This document shows positions 1 to 9,295 of a stretch of DNA of 12,629 bases, in pieces (the stretch's first letter is position 1; every line of letters starts with the position of its first letter). The stretch is taken from contig JAJZYI010000073.1 in the NCBI GenBank assembly GCA_021798135.1, forward strand, positions 1 to 12,629, read 5' to 3'. The position numbers were made by a program, and so were the translations under genes. The notes beneath the pieces are model-generated. The model was not told where the DNA came from and did no database searches. It saw nothing but the letters and a program-made list of their open reading frames with translations. Source of the stretch: Actinomycetes bacterium. Lineage in GTDB: Bacteria; Actinomycetota; Acidimicrobiia; Acidimicrobiales; UBA8190.

Positions 1-263
1 TGCTTGGCGAGCAGGGAGATGACCAGGTTGTCCTCGTCGTCGCCGGTCGCGGCGACCACCACGTCGACGTCCGCCAGGCCGGCGGCGTCGAGCGACGTGA
101 CCTCGCAGGCGTCGGCGGCGATCCACCGGACGAGCAGGTGCGGCCGCAGCCGCTCGACGACGTCGGGATCCTTGTCGAAGAGCAGGACCTCGTGGCCGTT
201 GGCGGCCAGCTCGCGGGCGATGGCCGTCCCGACCGAGCCTGCTCCGGCGATGGCGACCTTCAC
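1..263 (-). CDS. trkA: TrkA/RCK-family potassium uptake regulator, C-terminal part missing (window edge)
   Basis: This is a cytosolic NAD-binding regulatory subunit of a K+ transport system, with 87 N-terminal codons visible. The reverse strand opens with GTG at 263-261 and reads MKVAIAGAGSVGTAIARELA, a classic Rossmann start. The dinucleotide loop GxGxxG is at residues 7-12 and an acidic residue, D30, closes strand beta-2 (EVLLFDKD). VVAATGDDEDNLVISLLAK near the edge is the typical RCK_N segment. The GTG overlaps the TGA of the upstream trkA paralogue (GTGA, 260-263), so the two are translationally coupled and probably form one regulatory unit. The TrkA_C domain, if present, lies outside the window. 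In M. tuberculosis the equivalent pair is, as I recall, ceoB-ceoC, where this copy would match the second gene. Family assignment is firm; the transporter partner is inferred. Confidence 0.9.
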   Translation of the reverse strand, partial: MKVAIAGAGSVGTAIARELAANGHEVLLFDKDPDVVERLRPHLLVRWIAADACEVTSLDAAGLADVDVVVAATGDDEDNLVISLLAK

Positions 264-934
264 GACCCGGCCACCTCGCTCCGGCCGTCGCCGGCGAGGA
301 GCTGCTCCAGCTGCTCGGCGGCGTCCTTCAGCAGCATGAAGTGCAGCACGTCACCCTCCTGGCCGACGAGGTCGGCCACGTCGAGGCGGGCCGTGCCGGC
401 CCGGGTGATGGCCACGAGCACCGCCTGGCCCGGCACCGACAGCCTGGCCAGGCGCCGGCCGGCCCACGCCTCGGGCAGGACCCGCTCGGCGAGCACCATC
501 CGCCCCGAGGCGTCGGTCCACTCGCCGAGGACGGTGTCCGGCAGCAGCTGCTCGGTGACCTTGTCGATCGTCCAGGGCACCGTGGCCACGGTGGGGATGC
601 CCAGGCGCTGGTAGATCTCGGCCCGGCGGGGATCGTAGATGCGGGCCACCACGTTCGGGATGCCGTAGGTCTCGCGGGCGATCCGGGCGGTCAGGATGTT
701 GGAGTTGTCCCCGCTGGTCACGGCGGCCAGGGCTCCTGCCCGGCCGGCACCGGCCGCGTCCAGGTCGTCGCGGTCGAACCCGGACCCGAGCACCGTCGTC
801 CCGGACCACCCCTCGGGGAGCCGGTTGAACGATCGCTTCACCTTGTCGATGATGGCAACCGAATGGCCCTGGTCCACCAGGCGGACGGCCAGGCCCGACC
901 CGACCCGGCCGCAGCCGACGACGACGATGTGCAC
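260..934 (-). CDS. trkA: TrkA/RCK-family potassium uptake regulator (full length)
   Basis: This is a 224-residue TrkA-type protein with an N-terminal RCK_N Rossmann domain (about 1-130) and a TrkA_C/RCK_C domain (about 140-218). It starts VHIVVVGCGRVGSGLA, with the nucleotide loop GxGxxG at 7-12 and the ribose-binding acidic residue D30 (SVAIIDK). AVTSGDNSNILTARIARE is the conserved region before the dimer helix. I chose GTG at 934 because it puts the beta-1 strand at the N-terminus, as in the family. The frame stays open further upstream, but those residues are Pro/Arg-rich and unlike the family. No clear ribosome binding site precedes this GTG; a -10-like hexamer at 941-946 would place transcription start on it (leaderless). 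It is divergent from the KimA-like transporter and coupled to the second RCK gene, so it probably gates or regulates that or another K+ transporter. Confidence 0.9.
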   Translation of the reverse strand: MHIVVVGCGRVGSGLAVRLVDQGHSVAIIDKVKRSFNRLPEGWSGTTVLGSGFDRDDLDAAGAGRAGALAAVTSGDNSNILTARIARETYGIPNVVARIYDPRRAEIYQRLGIPTVATVPWTIDKVTEQLLPDTVLGEWTDASGRMVLAERVLPEAWAGRRLARLSVPGQAVLVAITRAGTARLDVADLVGQEGDVLHFMLLKDAAEQLEQLLAGDGRSEVAGS

Positions 935-940
935 CGCACC

Positions 941-969
941 ATGCAACACGGCCCAGGCAGGGTGCACAA
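941..969 (-). promoter_or_regulatory. Candidate promoter of the trkA pair, apparently leaderless
   Basis: On the reverse strand, TTGTGC (969-964) is followed after 17 bases by TTGCAT (946-941). Counting the last T as -7 puts +1 at 934, the first base of the chosen GTG start codon. The -10 lacks the usual A at position 2, so this is a moderate match, not a confirmed promoter. Confidence 0.4.
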
Positions 970-1012
970 CTCGGCGGTTCGGGGCGCCCGGCGCTGCGAC
1001 CAGCAGTCCCCG

Positions 1013-1090
1013 GCGTGCTCGGGCCGGCCGCCGGCACCGGCCATCCGGGCCCGCGGTGGCGAGCCGTCGCGGGCGTGCCCGGGCCGGCCG
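1013..1090. repeat. Imperfect direct repeat, 18 bp, 60 bp apart, in the divergent promoter region
   Basis: GCGTGCTCGGGCCGGCCG at 1013-1030 recurs at 1073-1090 with one mismatch (T to C). The copies are exactly 60 bp apart, start to start, between the divergent trkA and transporter genes. They could be paired binding sites for a regulator, or coincidence in very GC-rich DNA. No coding signal is seen between 935 and 1139. Confidence 0.45.
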
Positions 1091-1100
1091 GCGCCGCGAT

Positions 1101-1130
1101 GTGCCGGGGAGGGACCCGAGCGGGTTGAAT
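1101..1130 (+). promoter_or_regulatory. Weak candidate promoter for the KimA-like transporter
   Basis: GTGCCG (1101-1106), 18 bases, then TTGAAT (1125-1130). Start of transcription would fall near 1137, about 3 bases before the ATG at 1140. Neither box is a strong match. The absence of a clear Shine-Dalgarno sequence before 1140 is the main reason to list it. Confidence 0.25.
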
Positions 1131-1139
1131 GTGGGCTCC

Positions 1140-3536
1140 ATGACCAGCCCGACGCCCACCGGTCGCTCGAGCACGGCGCCGCCGGCGGTGGCACCGCCAG
1201 TCGTGCCGGCGGGCGGGGCCGCGAGCGCACCGCCGGCCATCCCCACGCCGGAGTCGTTCGAGCTGCCCGAGACGTTCGCCTACCGCCTCAAGAACCGGCT
1301 GCTCGGGCCGCCGCTCACCACGGAGCAGCTGGCCACGGAGCGCCTCGGCAGGGTGGCGGCCCTGGGCGTGCTGGCACCCGACTGCATCTCGTCCTCTGCG
1401 TACGGCACCGAGGAGATGCTGGTCGAGCTGGTGCCGTTCTTCGGGGCCGCCGCCTTCGCCCTCGTCGTGCCCGTGACGCTGGCCATCCTGGGCGTGCTGT
1501 TCTTCGTCACCCTGTCGTACCGCGAGGTCATCGCGGCGTACACCAAGGCCGGCGGCTCGTACGTCGTGGCCCGGGACAACTTCGGGCTCAAGTGGGCGCA
1601 GGTGGCGGCGGTGGCCCTGCTCATCGACTACACCGTCACCGTCGCCGTCCAGTGCACGGCCGGCACCGAGGCGCTCACGTCGGTCGTGCCGGCGCTCTCC
1701 CCGTACACGGTGCCCATCACCGTGGCCGTGATCGTCCTGATGTGCTTCGGCAACCTCCGCGGCGTGCGCGAGGGGGCCAAGGCCTTCGCGCTGCCCACCT
1801 ACTTCTTCATCGCCAGCCTGGCGGCGACGATCGTCGCCGGGTACGTCCGGGTGGCGATCGGCGGCACCCACCCGATCGTCCGCCACGCCGGCATGATCTC
1901 CTTCGGGCACCAATCGGGGATCGTGGCCTTCGCCGCCGTGCTCGCCATCCTGAAGTCGTTCGCCAACGGCGGGTCGTCGCTCACCGGGCTCGAGGCGATC
2001 TCGAACGGCGTCTCCACGTTCCGCTCCCCCGAGGCCCGCAACGCCCGGCGGACCCTGGTGGTCATGAGCTCGGTGCTGGCCTTCCTGGTGCTGGGCGTGA
2101 CCGTCCTGGCGCACTTCAGCCACGCCACCCCCTACGTCGTCCAGTCGCCCACCGTCGTCGCCCAGATCGCCCGGTGGGTCTGGGGCTCCGCCGGCGTCGG
2201 GCGGGTCGTCGCCGACGTCGTGGTGGTCGCGACGGTCCTGATCCTCTTCACCGGCGGGAACACCAGCTTCAACGGGTTCCCGTACCTGGCGAGCTTCGTG
2301 GCCGCCGACTCCTTCCTGCCGCGCCAGCTGACCCGCCGCGGGCACCGGCTCGCCTTCTCCAACGGGATCATCGTGCTGGCCGTCGTCGGCATCGCCCTCG
2401 TGGTCGGCACGAACGCCAACCTCAACAGCCTGGTGGCGCTCTACGCCATCGGCGTGTTCACCGGGTTCACCCTGGCCGGCGCGGGCATGGTCAAGCACCA
2501 CCGGCGGCTCCGCGAGCAGGGCTGGCGCGTGCGCCAGGTCGTCAACGGCTTCGCCGCGGGGCTGTCGGCCATCGTCGTCGTGATCTTCCTGGTGGTGAAG
2601 TTCAAGAACGGCGCCTGGCTGGTGGCGGTGGCCGGCCCGCTGCTGTACCTGCTGCTCATCCGCCTGAACCGCCAGTACCGGGCCGAGGCTGACCAGCTCG
2701 AGGTGGGCGCGGCGCAGGCGTGCGAGGCGCCCATCCTCCGCCGTCATGCCGTCATCGTGCTGGTGGAGCGCCTCGACCTGGCCACCGCCCGCGCCATGCA
2801 GTACGGGCGCACTCTCGTACCCGACGACCTGCGCGCCGTCCACCTGGTGCTCGACAGCCGGCGGGCACGTGACCTCGAGGAGCGGTGGGGCCAGCTCGGC
2901 CTGGCCCGCTTCCCCCTCGACCTGGTGGAGTGCCCGGACCGCCGCCTGGGGCGGGCGGTCCTGGAGCTTGCCGCCGAGGCGGTCAGCGACGGCGAGACGG
3001 AGCTCACCCTCCTCCTCCCGCGCCGCGGCTACAACTCCCGTTGGGCCCGCCTGCTCCACGACCGCACCGCCGACCGCGTCGCGCTCGTCGCCGGGCAGAT
3101 CCCCCACGTGAACGCCACCCTGGTCCCGTTCCACCTGTCGCGGCGGGTGCACCGCCTGCGCGAGGCCCCGGCGGTGCCGGCCGAGGCCGCCCGGGCGGAG
3201 GGGCCGCTGCCGGGCAGGCCCGTCCGCACGGTCGAGGGCGCCCGGGCCGCGGGGACCGTGCCCATCGCGTCGCTCGCCTTCCGGCGGCGGGCCAAGGTGG
3301 CGGGGCGCATCACCTCGGTCCGGGTGCAGCCGCGCGCCGGCGTCGCCTCGCTCGAGTGCGTGCTCACCGACGACACCGGCGGCCTGCTGCTCGTCTTCCA
3401 GGGCCGGCGGCGCGTGGCGGGGATCAGCCCCGGCACCCGGCTGGTCGCCGAGGGCATGGTCGGCCAGCGCCAGCGGCGCCTGGCCATGGTGAACCCGGTG
3501 TACGAGCTGGTCGCCGGGCCCGACGACGAGACCTGA
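1140..3536 (+). CDS. KimA-like APC-superfamily K+ transporter with USP-like domain and C-terminal OB-fold
   Basis: A 798-residue membrane protein, probably a proton-coupled K+ importer. The core, about residues 60-510, is rich in hydrophobic helices and follows the KimA (YdaO) pattern I remember: D81 and Y88 in APDCISSSAYGTEE, D163-Y164 in LLIDYTVTVAV, NLRGVREGAK, and E285 in LTGLEAISNG. These correspond to residues described as K+-coordinating or proton-coupling in B. subtilis KimA. Residues 536-670 match the KimA cytosolic universal-stress-like domain (HAVIVLVERLDLATARAM, LEERWGQL, NATLVPFHL). A linker of about 45 residues leads to an OB-fold at 718-790 (AKVAGRITSVRVQPRAGVAS, then VFQGRRR, GTRLVAEG, NPVYEL), which resembles a stand-alone actinobacterial OB-fold protein. 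ATG 1140 is preferred; GTG 1131 is possible. The first 45 residues are Pro/Ala-rich and disordered-looking. It is divergent from two RCK genes. 'APC amino-acid permease' is the generic alternative. Confidence 0.85.
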   Translation: MTSPTPTGRSSTAPPAVAPPVVPAGGAASAPPAIPTPESFELPETFAYRLKNRLLGPPLTTEQLATERLGRVAALGVLAPDCISSSAYGTEEMLVELVPFFGAAAFALVVPVTLAILGVLFFVTLSYREVIAAYTKAGGSYVVARDNFGLKWAQVAAVALLIDYTVTVAVQCTAGTEALTSVVPALSPYTVPITVAVIVLMCFGNLRGVREGAKAFALPTYFFIASLAATIVAGYVRVAIGGTHPIVRHAGMISFGHQSGIVAFAAVLAILKSFANGGSSLTGLEAISNGVSTFRSPEARNARRTLVVMSSVLAFLVLGVTVLAHFSHATPYVVQSPTVVAQIARWVWGSAGVGRVVADVVVVATVLILFTGGNTSFNGFPYLASFVAADSFLPRQLTRRGHRLAFSNGIIVLAVVGIALVVGTNANLNSLVALYAIGVFTGFTLAGAGMVKHHRRLREQGWRVRQVVNGFAAGLSAIVVVIFLVVKFKNGAWLVAVAGPLLYLLLIRLNRQYRAEADQLEVGAAQACEAPILRRHAVIVLVERLDLATARAMQYGRTLVPDDLRAVHLVLDSRRARDLEERWGQLGLARFPLDLVECPDRRLGRAVLELAAEAVSDGETELTLLLPRRGYNSRWARLLHDRTADRVALVAGQIPHVNATLVPFHLSRRVHRLREAPAVPAEAARAEGPLPGRPVRTVEGARAAGTVPIASLAFRRRAKVAGRITSVRVQPRAGVASLECVLTDDTGGLLLVFQGRRRVAGISPGTRLVAEGMVGQRQRRLAMVNPVYELVAGPDDET

Positions 3537-3540
3537 GGTC

Positions 3541-3558
3541 CCGGCCGGGCCCGGCCGG
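3541..3558 (+). terminator. GC palindrome after the transporter gene, possible terminator
   Basis: CCGGCCGGGCCCGGCCGG is a perfect 18-bp palindrome beginning 5 bases after the TGA at 3534-3536. As RNA it can form a 7-bp all-G/C stem with a GGCC loop. There is no T tract, so it is either a U-less terminator of the sort proposed for GC-rich actinobacteria or only a composition effect. Confidence 0.4.
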
Positions 3559-3798
3559 CGACGCGGTCGTGCCGACCGGTCCAGGCTCGTGGCCGGCTGC
3601 GGCGGCGGGCCGGATGGTCCGGCCCGGGCTGGTGGCCCGGCAGCGCCCGCTGCGCCGCGGGACCCGGTGCGCCGGCAGGAGCTGGCGGCCGGTTGCGGGC
3701 CGCGTGCAACAGGAGGCGGTGCCCCCCGGGCCCGGCCGGTCACGGCGCGCCGCGCGCCCCGTCGGGCGGGCCCGGGTGCACCGCTCCCTCGGCGGTTG

Positions 3799-3828
3799 TT
3801 GCCGGGCCGACGGGCGAGTCGGTATCGT
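3799..3828 (+). promoter_or_regulatory. Candidate housekeeping promoter of hppA
   Basis: TTGCCG (3799-3804), 18-base spacer, TATCGT (3823-3828). The -10 fits the actinobacterial TAnnnT consensus and the -35 matches TTGACA at four of six positions. Transcription would begin near 3835 and leave a leader of about 125 bases before the hppA ATG. Confidence 0.5.
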
Positions 3829-3842
3829 CTCCCTCCGATCGA

Positions 3843-3894
3843 CCCCGGGGAACCCCGGGGCCGTGGCACGCCTGCGCCGGTGTGGCCTGCCACG
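3843..3894 (+). promoter_or_regulatory. Structured 5' leader of hppA
   Basis: Two copies of the self-complementary octamer CCCCGGGG lie at 3843-3850 and 3853-3860, separated by AA. CGTGGCA (3862-3868) then pairs with TGCCACG (3888-3894), a 7-bp stem with a 19-base loop. All lie just after the predicted transcription start. I do not recognise a known riboswitch in this stretch. Confidence 0.35.
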
Positions 3895-3943
3895 CGAGGA
3901 GCACGGGACCCGCTCGGGCCATCGGGCCGCCTGCGGCACCGCG

Positions 3944-3950
3944 AAGGGAG
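3944..3950 (+). promoter_or_regulatory. Ribosome binding site fixing the hppA start
   Basis: AAGGGAG lies 9 bases before the ATG at 3960. It is one of the two clearest Shine-Dalgarno sequences in the window, and it excludes the longer upstream open frame as coding. Confidence 0.75.
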
Positions 3951-3959
3951 CAGCACACC

Positions 3960-6293
<2,334 letters not shown>

Positions 6294-6337
6294 CCGATCC
6301 CAGCGGGCGTCCCGGCGTCCCGGCGGCGGGCCCCGGA

Positions 6338-6366
6338 TTGACACGGCGGCACCCAGCCTGAAGGCT
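6338..6366 (+). promoter_or_regulatory. Candidate promoter of the topA operon
   Basis: A perfect TTGACA (6338-6343) is followed after 17 bases by AAGGCT (6361-6366), one base from TAGGCT. Transcription would begin near 6373, only about 5 bases before the topA ATG at 6378. No convincing Shine-Dalgarno sequence is present (AAGG at 6361 is too distant), so a very short or absent leader fits. Confidence 0.5.
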
Positions 6367-6377
6367 CGACCACGACC

Positions 6378-9287
6378 ATGCCACGCTCATCCACCACCCG
6401 CGCCGCCGGCAGCGGCAAGCCGCTCGTCATCGTCGAGTCGCCGGCCAAGGCCCGAACCATCGCCGCCATGCTCGGCGGGGACTTCGTCGTCGAGTCGTCC
6501 GTGGGGCACATCCGCGACCTGCCCCGGCGTGCCGACGAGGTCCCCGCGGCCTACAAGGGCGAGGCGTGGGCGCGCCTGGGCGTCGACGTGGACAACGGGT
6601 TCAAGCCGCTGTACGTCGTGGCGCCGGAGAAGAAGGACGTGGTCCGCCGGCTGTCGCAGCTCGTCCGCGAGGCGAGCGAGGTCTACCTGGCCACGGACGA
6701 GGACCGCGAGGGCGAGTCGATCGCCTGGCACCTTGCCGAGGTGCTCTCGCCCCAGGTCCCGATCAAGCGCATGGTCTTCCACGAGATCACGCCGGCGGCC
6801 ATCCACCGCGCCGTGGAGGAGTGGCGCGAGCTCGACCGGCGCCTCGTCGACGCCCAGGAGGCCAGGCGGATCCTGGACCGCCTGTACGGCTACGAGGTAT
6901 CGCCGGTCCTGTGGAAGAAGGTCATGCCGCGGCTGTCGGCCGGCCGGGTCCAGAGTGTCGCCACCCGCATGGTGGTCGAGCGCGAGCGGGCCCGCATGCG
7001 GTTCCGGTCGGCGACCTGGTGGGACCTGGAGGCCACCGTCGACCCCGGGGGCGGGTCGGCCGCGTTCGCCGCCACCCTGGTGGCGGTGGACGGCACGCCG
7101 CTCGCCACCGGACGCGACTTCGGCGAGGACGGCACCCTGGGGGCCAAGGGGCCCGTGACACTGCTGGGCGAGGCGGAGGCGACGGCCCTGGCCAGTGGGC
7201 TCACCGGCCGCCCCCTGACCGTCCGGTCGGTGACGGAGCGACCGCTGCGGCGCAGCCCGGCGCCCCCGTTCATGACCTCCACCCTGCAGCAGGAGGCGGG
7301 CCGCAAGCTCCGCTTCGGAGCGCAGCGGACGATGCAGGTCGCCCAGCGCCTCTACGAGCAGGGCTGGATCACCTACATGCGGACCGACTCCACCACGCTG
7401 TCGGACGAGGCGCTGGCGGCGGCGCGGGCCCAGGCGGCGGAGCTCTACGGCGCCGACCACGTGCCGGACAGGCCGCGCCGCTACGAGCGCAAGGTCAAGA
7501 ACGCCCAGGAGGCGCACGAGGCGATCCGGCCGGCGGGCGAGACGTTCCGCAGCCCCGAGGCCGCCGCCGCGGTGCTGTCCGGCGACGAGCTGCGGCTGTA
7601 CGAGCTGATCTGGAAGCGGACGGTGGCCTCCCAGATGGCCGACGCCACCGGCACCACCGCCCAGCTCCGCCTGGTGGGCGTTCCCGAGGCCGGCCGGCCC
7701 GAGGCGGAGCTGTCGGCCAGCGGCACGGTGATCACGTTCCCGGGCTTCCTCCGGGCGTACGTGGAGGGCTCCGACGACCCCGAGGGCGACCTGGCCGACC
7801 GCGAGGTCCGGCTCCCGCAGCTGGCGGAGGGGGACGTGGTGACGGCACAGGCCGTCGAGGCGCGAGCGCACGCCACCCAGCCGCCGGCCCGCTTCACCGA
7901 GGCGTCCCTGGTCAAGGCGCTCGAGGAGCTCGGCGTCGGGCGACCGTCCACCTACGCCAGCATCATCGGCACCGTGCAGGACCGCGGCTACGTGTGGAAG
8001 AAGGGCTCGGCCCTCGTGCCGTCGTTCACGGCTTTCGCCGTGGTCGGCCTGCTGGAGCGGTACTTCGGCGCCCTCGTCGACTACGGGTTCACCGCCGCCA
8101 TGGAGGACGAGCTCGACGGCATCGCCTCGGGCGCCCAGCAGGCCCTGCCCTGGCTCACCCGCTTCTACTTCGGGGGGGAGCGGGCGGCCGGCGGCGACGG
8201 CGCCGGAGGGGACGGCGCCGGGACCGGCCCGGGCGGCCCCGGCGGCCGCACGGCGCTCGGGCTCAAGCAGGTCGTCGCCGAGCACCTCGGCGACATCGAC
8301 GCCCGCGAGGTGAACTCCATCCCGATCGGCACCGACGCCCAGGGCCGGGCCGTGGTGGCGCGTGTCGGGCGGTACGGGCCGTACCTCCAGCGCGGCGACG
8401 ACCGGGCGTCGATCCCCGACGACCTGCCGCCGGACGAGCTCACCGTGGAGCGGGCGACGGAGCTCCTCGACGCCCCGAGCGGCGATCGCACGCTGGGCGA
8501 GGATCCGGGCACCGGGCTGCCGGTGCTGGTGCGCGCCGGGCGCTTCGGGCCCTACGTGCAGCTCGGCGAGGCGGTGGAAGGCGGGGAGAAGCCGCGCACC
8601 GCGTCGCTGTTCCGCTCCATGGCGCCCGACACGGTCACCCTCGACCAGGCCCTGGAGCTCCTCCGGCTGCCCCGGACCGTCGGCACCGACCCCGACACCG
8701 GCCAGGAGATCGTGGCGCTCAACGGCCGGTTCGGGCCGTACCTGAAGCGGGGGAGCGACACCCGGAGCCTGGCGACCGAGGAGCAGCTGCTCACGGTGAC
8801 GATGGAGGAGGCGCTGGCGCTGTTCGCCCAGCCCAAGACGCGGCGCGGGCGTGCCGCCGCCGCACCGCTGCGGGAGCTGGGACCCGATCCCGTCACCGGC
8901 GGGCCGATCGTGCTGCGCGACGGCCGCTTCGGCCCCTACGTGACCGACGGCACGACCAACGCGTCGCTCCGGCGAGGCGACGACCCCGAGACGATCACCC
9001 CCGAGCGCGCCGCCGAGCTGCTCGCCGACCGCCGCGCCGCGGGCCCGCCGGCCAAGCGGGGCCGCCCGTCCGGCAAGGCGGCGGCGAAGAAGGCCGGCGC
9101 CACGAAGGCCGCCGGCACGAAGAAGGCCCCTGCCAAGAAGGCCGCTGGCACGAAGAAGGCTGCCACGAAGAAGGCCGCTGGGGCGAAGAAGGCCGCTGGC
9201 ACGAAGCAGGCTGCCACGAAGAAGGCTGCCGCCGCCACGGACGCGGCCGGCGCCACGGCGCCCGTGCCCGGCGCGACGGGCGCCTGA
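6378..9287 (+). CDS. topA: DNA topoisomerase I (type IA)
   Basis: A 969-residue type IA enzyme that relaxes negative supercoils. The TOPRIM domain opens with KPLVIVESPAKARTIA (E20 is the catalytic Glu) and carries the acidic triad in ATDEDREGE (D107, D109, E111). The active-site tyrosine is Y333 in GWITYMRTDST. The catalytic core ends near residue 595 and is followed by a Gly-rich linker (about 600-625). Four zinc-free C-terminal repeats follow, each marked by GR(Y/F)GPY at about 664, 721, 783 and 849; there are no CxxC zinc fingers. A Lys/Ala-rich tail covers about 895-969. This architecture is normal for actinobacterial TopA. ATG 6378 is chosen because the family N-terminus begins about 15 residues before IVESPAKA. 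tmk follows 8 bp downstream, so it is the likely first gene of topA-tmk-holB. Confidence 0.97.
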   Translation: MPRSSTTRAAGSGKPLVIVESPAKARTIAAMLGGDFVVESSVGHIRDLPRRADEVPAAYKGEAWARLGVDVDNGFKPLYVVAPEKKDVVRRLSQLVREASEVYLATDEDREGESIAWHLAEVLSPQVPIKRMVFHEITPAAIHRAVEEWRELDRRLVDAQEARRILDRLYGYEVSPVLWKKVMPRLSAGRVQSVATRMVVERERARMRFRSATWWDLEATVDPGGGSAAFAATLVAVDGTPLATGRDFGEDGTLGAKGPVTLLGEAEATALASGLTGRPLTVRSVTERPLRRSPAPPFMTSTLQQEAGRKLRFGAQRTMQVAQRLYEQGWITYMRTDSTTLSDEALAAARAQAAELYGADHVPDRPRRYERKVKNAQEAHEAIRPAGETFRSPEAAAAVLSGDELRLYELIWKRTVASQMADATGTTAQLRLVGVPEAGRPEAELSASGTVITFPGFLRAYVEGSDDPEGDLADREVRLPQLAEGDVVTAQAVEARAHATQPPARFTEASLVKALEELGVGRPSTYASIIGTVQDRGYVWKKGSALVPSFTAFAVVGLLERYFGALVDYGFTAAMEDELDGIASGAQQALPWLTRFYFGGERAAGGDGAGGDGAGTGPGGPGGRTALGLKQVVAEHLGDIDAREVNSIPIGTDAQGRAVVARVGRYGPYLQRGDDRASIPDDLPPDELTVERATELLDAPSGDRTLGEDPGTGLPVLVRAGRFGPYVQLGEAVEGGEKPRTASLFRSMAPDTVTLDQALELLRLPRTVGTDPDTGQEIVALNGRFGPYLKRGSDTRSLATEEQLLTVTMEEALALFAQPKTRRGRAAAAPLRELGPDPVTGGPIVLRDGRFGPYVTDGTTNASLRRGDDPETITPERAAELLADRRAAGPPAKRGRPSGKAAAKKAGATKAAGTKKAPAKKAAGTKKAATKKAAGAKKAAGTKQAATKKAAAATDAAGATAPVPGATGA
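8176..8247 (+). repeat. Gly-rich linker with internal DNA duplication in topA
   Basis: The stretch encodes GGDGAGGDGAG and more glycine, with a GACGGCGCCGG unit repeated. It joins the catalytic core to the C-terminal repeats and looks like a flexible low-complexity insert. Confidence 0.6.
9071..9240 (+). repeat. Tandem Lys/Ala repeats encoding the topA tail
   Basis: The DNA is internally repetitive. The 32-base segments 9144-9175 and 9195-9226 are identical except for one base (A to C at 9207, Lys to Gln) and start 51 bp, or 17 codons, apart. The protein is a chain of KKAAGTKKAATKKA-like units, like the histone H1-style basic tails of mycobacterial TopA that aid DNA binding. GCT for alanine is more frequent here than in the rest of the gene. 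Length variation by slippage is likely between strains. Confidence 0.85.
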
Positions 9288-9295
9288 ACGCACCG

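Larger units (their letters stand above)
3537..3959. other. 423-bp intergenic region: palindrome, promoter and structured leader
   Basis: No open frame here has a plausible start, ribosome site or family resemblance; all are biased-composition shadows. The region contains a perfect GC palindrome just after the transporter stop, a good candidate promoter at 3799-3828, a pair of CCCCGGGG octamers and a 7-bp stem in the predicted leader, and a clear ribosome binding site before hppA. Between about 3560 and 3795 I see nothing beyond GC-rich low-complexity sequence. Confidence 0.7.

Noticed and set aside
696..1139. A longer N-terminus for the KimA-like transporter
   Set aside because: It would overlap the trkA gene on the other strand for over 230 bp and encode Arg/Pro/Ala-rich sequence with no similarity to the family.
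935..1139. A c-di-AMP (ydaO-type) riboswitch before the KimA-like gene
   Set aside because: B. subtilis kimA has one, so I looked. The 205 bp show no arrangement I recognise as the conserved ydaO core, and the predicted start is too close to the ATG.
3541..3860. CRISPR-like or mobile-element repeats
   Set aside because: The repeats here are isolated GC palindromes; there are no regular spacers, terminal inverted repeats, target duplications or transposase frames.
3693..3959. A longer N-terminus for hppA
   Set aside because: The extra 89 residues are low-complexity and unlike the family, and a strong AAGGGAG site is correctly placed for ATG 3960.
6294..6337. A terminator after hppA
   Set aside because: There is a direct repeat of GTCCCGGC and general GC richness, but I could not draw a convincing hairpin.
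6387..9293. A 968-codon open frame on the minus strand opposite topA
   Set aside because: It covers topA almost exactly, has biased composition and no family resemblance, whereas the plus strand has clear TopA motifs.
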